Part shown: positions 12,452 through 13,382 of the stretch, piece by piece
Numbering within the stretch: the stretch's first letter is position 1
Layout: every line of letters begins with the position of its first letter
Source: an uncultured Ruminococcus sp.
GTDB taxonomy: Bacteria > Bacillota > Clostridia > Oscillospirales > Ruminococcaceae
Length of the DNA stretch: 13,382 nucleotides
Direction of reading: 5' to 3'
Assembly (NCBI GenBank): GCA_900545125.1
Contig: UQXS01000045.1
Location: forward strand, 1 to 13,382
Program-made: the position numbers and the translations under genes
The notes under the pieces: generated by a model
Database searches by the model: none
Told to the model about the DNA's origin: nothing
Seen by the model: only the letters and a program-made list of their open reading frames with translations

Positions 12452-13382
12452 ATGGATAAGAACATTGGCAAAAAGCTCGACGGCAGATATGAGATAACTG
12501 AACTTATCGGCGTTGGAGGAATGGCTGAAGTTTACAAGGGAGTCGATGTGATCGACAACAAAACAGTAGCTATTAAGATACTGAAAAAGGAATATGCAGA
12601 AAACGAAGAGTTCCTGCGCCGTTTCAGAAACGAATCGAAAGCGATAGCAGTGCTGTCTCATCCAAATATTGTAAAGATCTATGATGTGGGATTTTCCGAG
12701 AAGATCCAGTATATCGTCATGGAATACATTGACGGTATCACCCTGAAAGAGTACATTGAGGAAGAAAAAGTTCTCACATGGAAAGATACGGTTCACTTTG
12801 TTATCCAGATACTCAGGGCTCTCCAGCACGCACATGACAAAGGTATTGTACACCGTGACATAAAGCCGCAGAACATTATGATGTTCACGGACGGAACGAT
12901 CAAAGTCATGGACTTTGGAATTGCCAAATTTGCCCGTGAAGAAGGCAAAACGGCAACCGATCAGGCTATCGGAAGCGTTCATTATATCAGTCCGGAACAG
13001 GCAAGCGGAAATGTAACAGATGCCAAAAGTGATATCTACTCCGTCGGTGCAATGATGTACGAGATGCTGGCAGGCAGAAAGCCTTTTGACAGTGACAATC
13101 CCGTAGCCATTGCCGTAATGCATATGCATGATATTCCGGAGCGTCCCAGAGCAATAAATCCGGATATTCCGGATGGTCTGGAAGAAATAGTTCTCAGAGC
13201 CATGGAAAAAGCTCCGGAGGACAGATACCAGACTACCGCCGATATGATTGCTGATATTGAGAAATTCAAAGCCAATCCGTCGATTACTTTCGGATATTAC
13301 CGTGAAGAGGACGATACGGAAGATACCATAAATTTCAGTACACCGGTAAATAGCGAGATACAGCCGGAGACAGCCGACAGCA
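12452..13382 (+). CDS. prkC: Serine/threonine protein kinase PrkC, 3' end outside the window
   Basis: The window holds the first 310 codons of a Hanks-type kinase; no stop is reached. The kinase domain is complete: glycine loop GVGGMAEVY at 20-28, catalytic K42 in VAIKIL, probable helix-C E61, HRDIKPQN at 134-141 with D136, DFG at 154-156, and GSVHYISPEQ at 174-183. A charged juxtamembrane stretch starts at about 275 (EEDDTEDT). In PrkC relatives a transmembrane helix and extracellular PASTA repeats follow and bind muropeptides or lipid II. Here they would lie beyond the edge, so membrane placement is inferred. AGGAGG at 12440-12445 is 6 nt before the ATG and overlaps the stp stop. It forms a kinase-phosphatase pair with stp, usually controlling cell wall synthesis and division. 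Confidence 0.93.
   Translation, partial: MDKNIGKKLDGRYEITELIGVGGMAEVYKGVDVIDNKTVAIKILKKEYAENEEFLRRFRNESKAIAVLSHPNIVKIYDVGFSEKIQYIVMEYIDGITLKEYIEEEKVLTWKDTVHFVIQILRALQHAHDKGIVHRDIKPQNIMMFTDGTIKVMDFGIAKFAREEGKTATDQAIGSVHYISPEQASGNVTDAKSDIYSVGAMMYEMLAGRKPFDSDNPVAIAVMHMHDIPERPRAINPDIPDGLEEIVLRAMEKAPEDRYQTTADMIADIEKFKANPSITFGYYREEDDTEDTINFSTPVNSEIQPETADS

Noticed and set aside
12428..13129. A 233-codon open frame on the minus strand under the kinase gene.
   Set aside because: It mirrors the conserved kinase domain of prkC, and the Cys/His/Phe-rich translation looks like an antisense shadow.

Overview
The window looks like a chromosomal segment of a fibre-degrading Ruminococcus (Oscillospiraceae, Bacillota), close to R. 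flavefaciens or R. champanellensis. The main clue is the first gene, a secreted family 48 cellulase ending in a Ruminococcus-style dockerin, which marks a cellulosome producer. The rest follows the Firmicutes order yicC-remA-gmk-rpoZ-priA-def-fmt-rsmB-rlmN-stp-prkC. The species is inferred from protein resemblance and gene order, not from a database search. All genes are on the plus strand, and I see no mobile element, CRISPR array, tRNA or rRNA.

Region 1 (1-2751) is a single-gene transcription unit. A promoter with both hexamers at exact consensus (27-55, 17 bp spacer) drives a leader of about 160 nt. The leader can fold into three consecutive stem-loops. It is followed by the GH48-dockerin gene (220-2709) and a strong UUCG-tetraloop terminator (2722-2751). 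The short spacing between parts and the strong signals fit the known high abundance of GH48 exoglucanases in cellulosomes.

Region 2 (2752-13382) starts with its own extended -10 promoter (2765-2793) and runs through twelve tightly packed genes: yicC, remA, gmk, rpoZ, priA, def, fmt, a YugP-type membrane zinc peptidase, rsmB, rlmN, stp and prkC. The last is cut by the window edge. Gaps are 0-18 nt, with overlaps at remA/gmk (8 nt), rpoZ/priA (1 nt) and rlmN/stp (4 nt). No terminator is visible after 2751, so this looks like one long operon. It joins RNA turnover (YicC), GMP phosphorylation (Gmk), transcription (RpoZ, RemA), replication restart (PriA), initiator Met formylation and deformylation (Fmt, Def), ribosomal RNA methylation (RsmB, RlmN) and the Ser/Thr phosphatase-kinase pair (Stp, PrkC) that commonly controls envelope growth.

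The points most worth a second look are the structured leader of the cellulase gene, the degenerate second dockerin repeat, substitutions in two usually conserved PriA helicase motifs, the absence of coaBC between rpoZ and priA, and TTG start codons on two consecutive genes. I found no convincing undescribed multi-gene system; most of the window is core metabolism in a conserved order.
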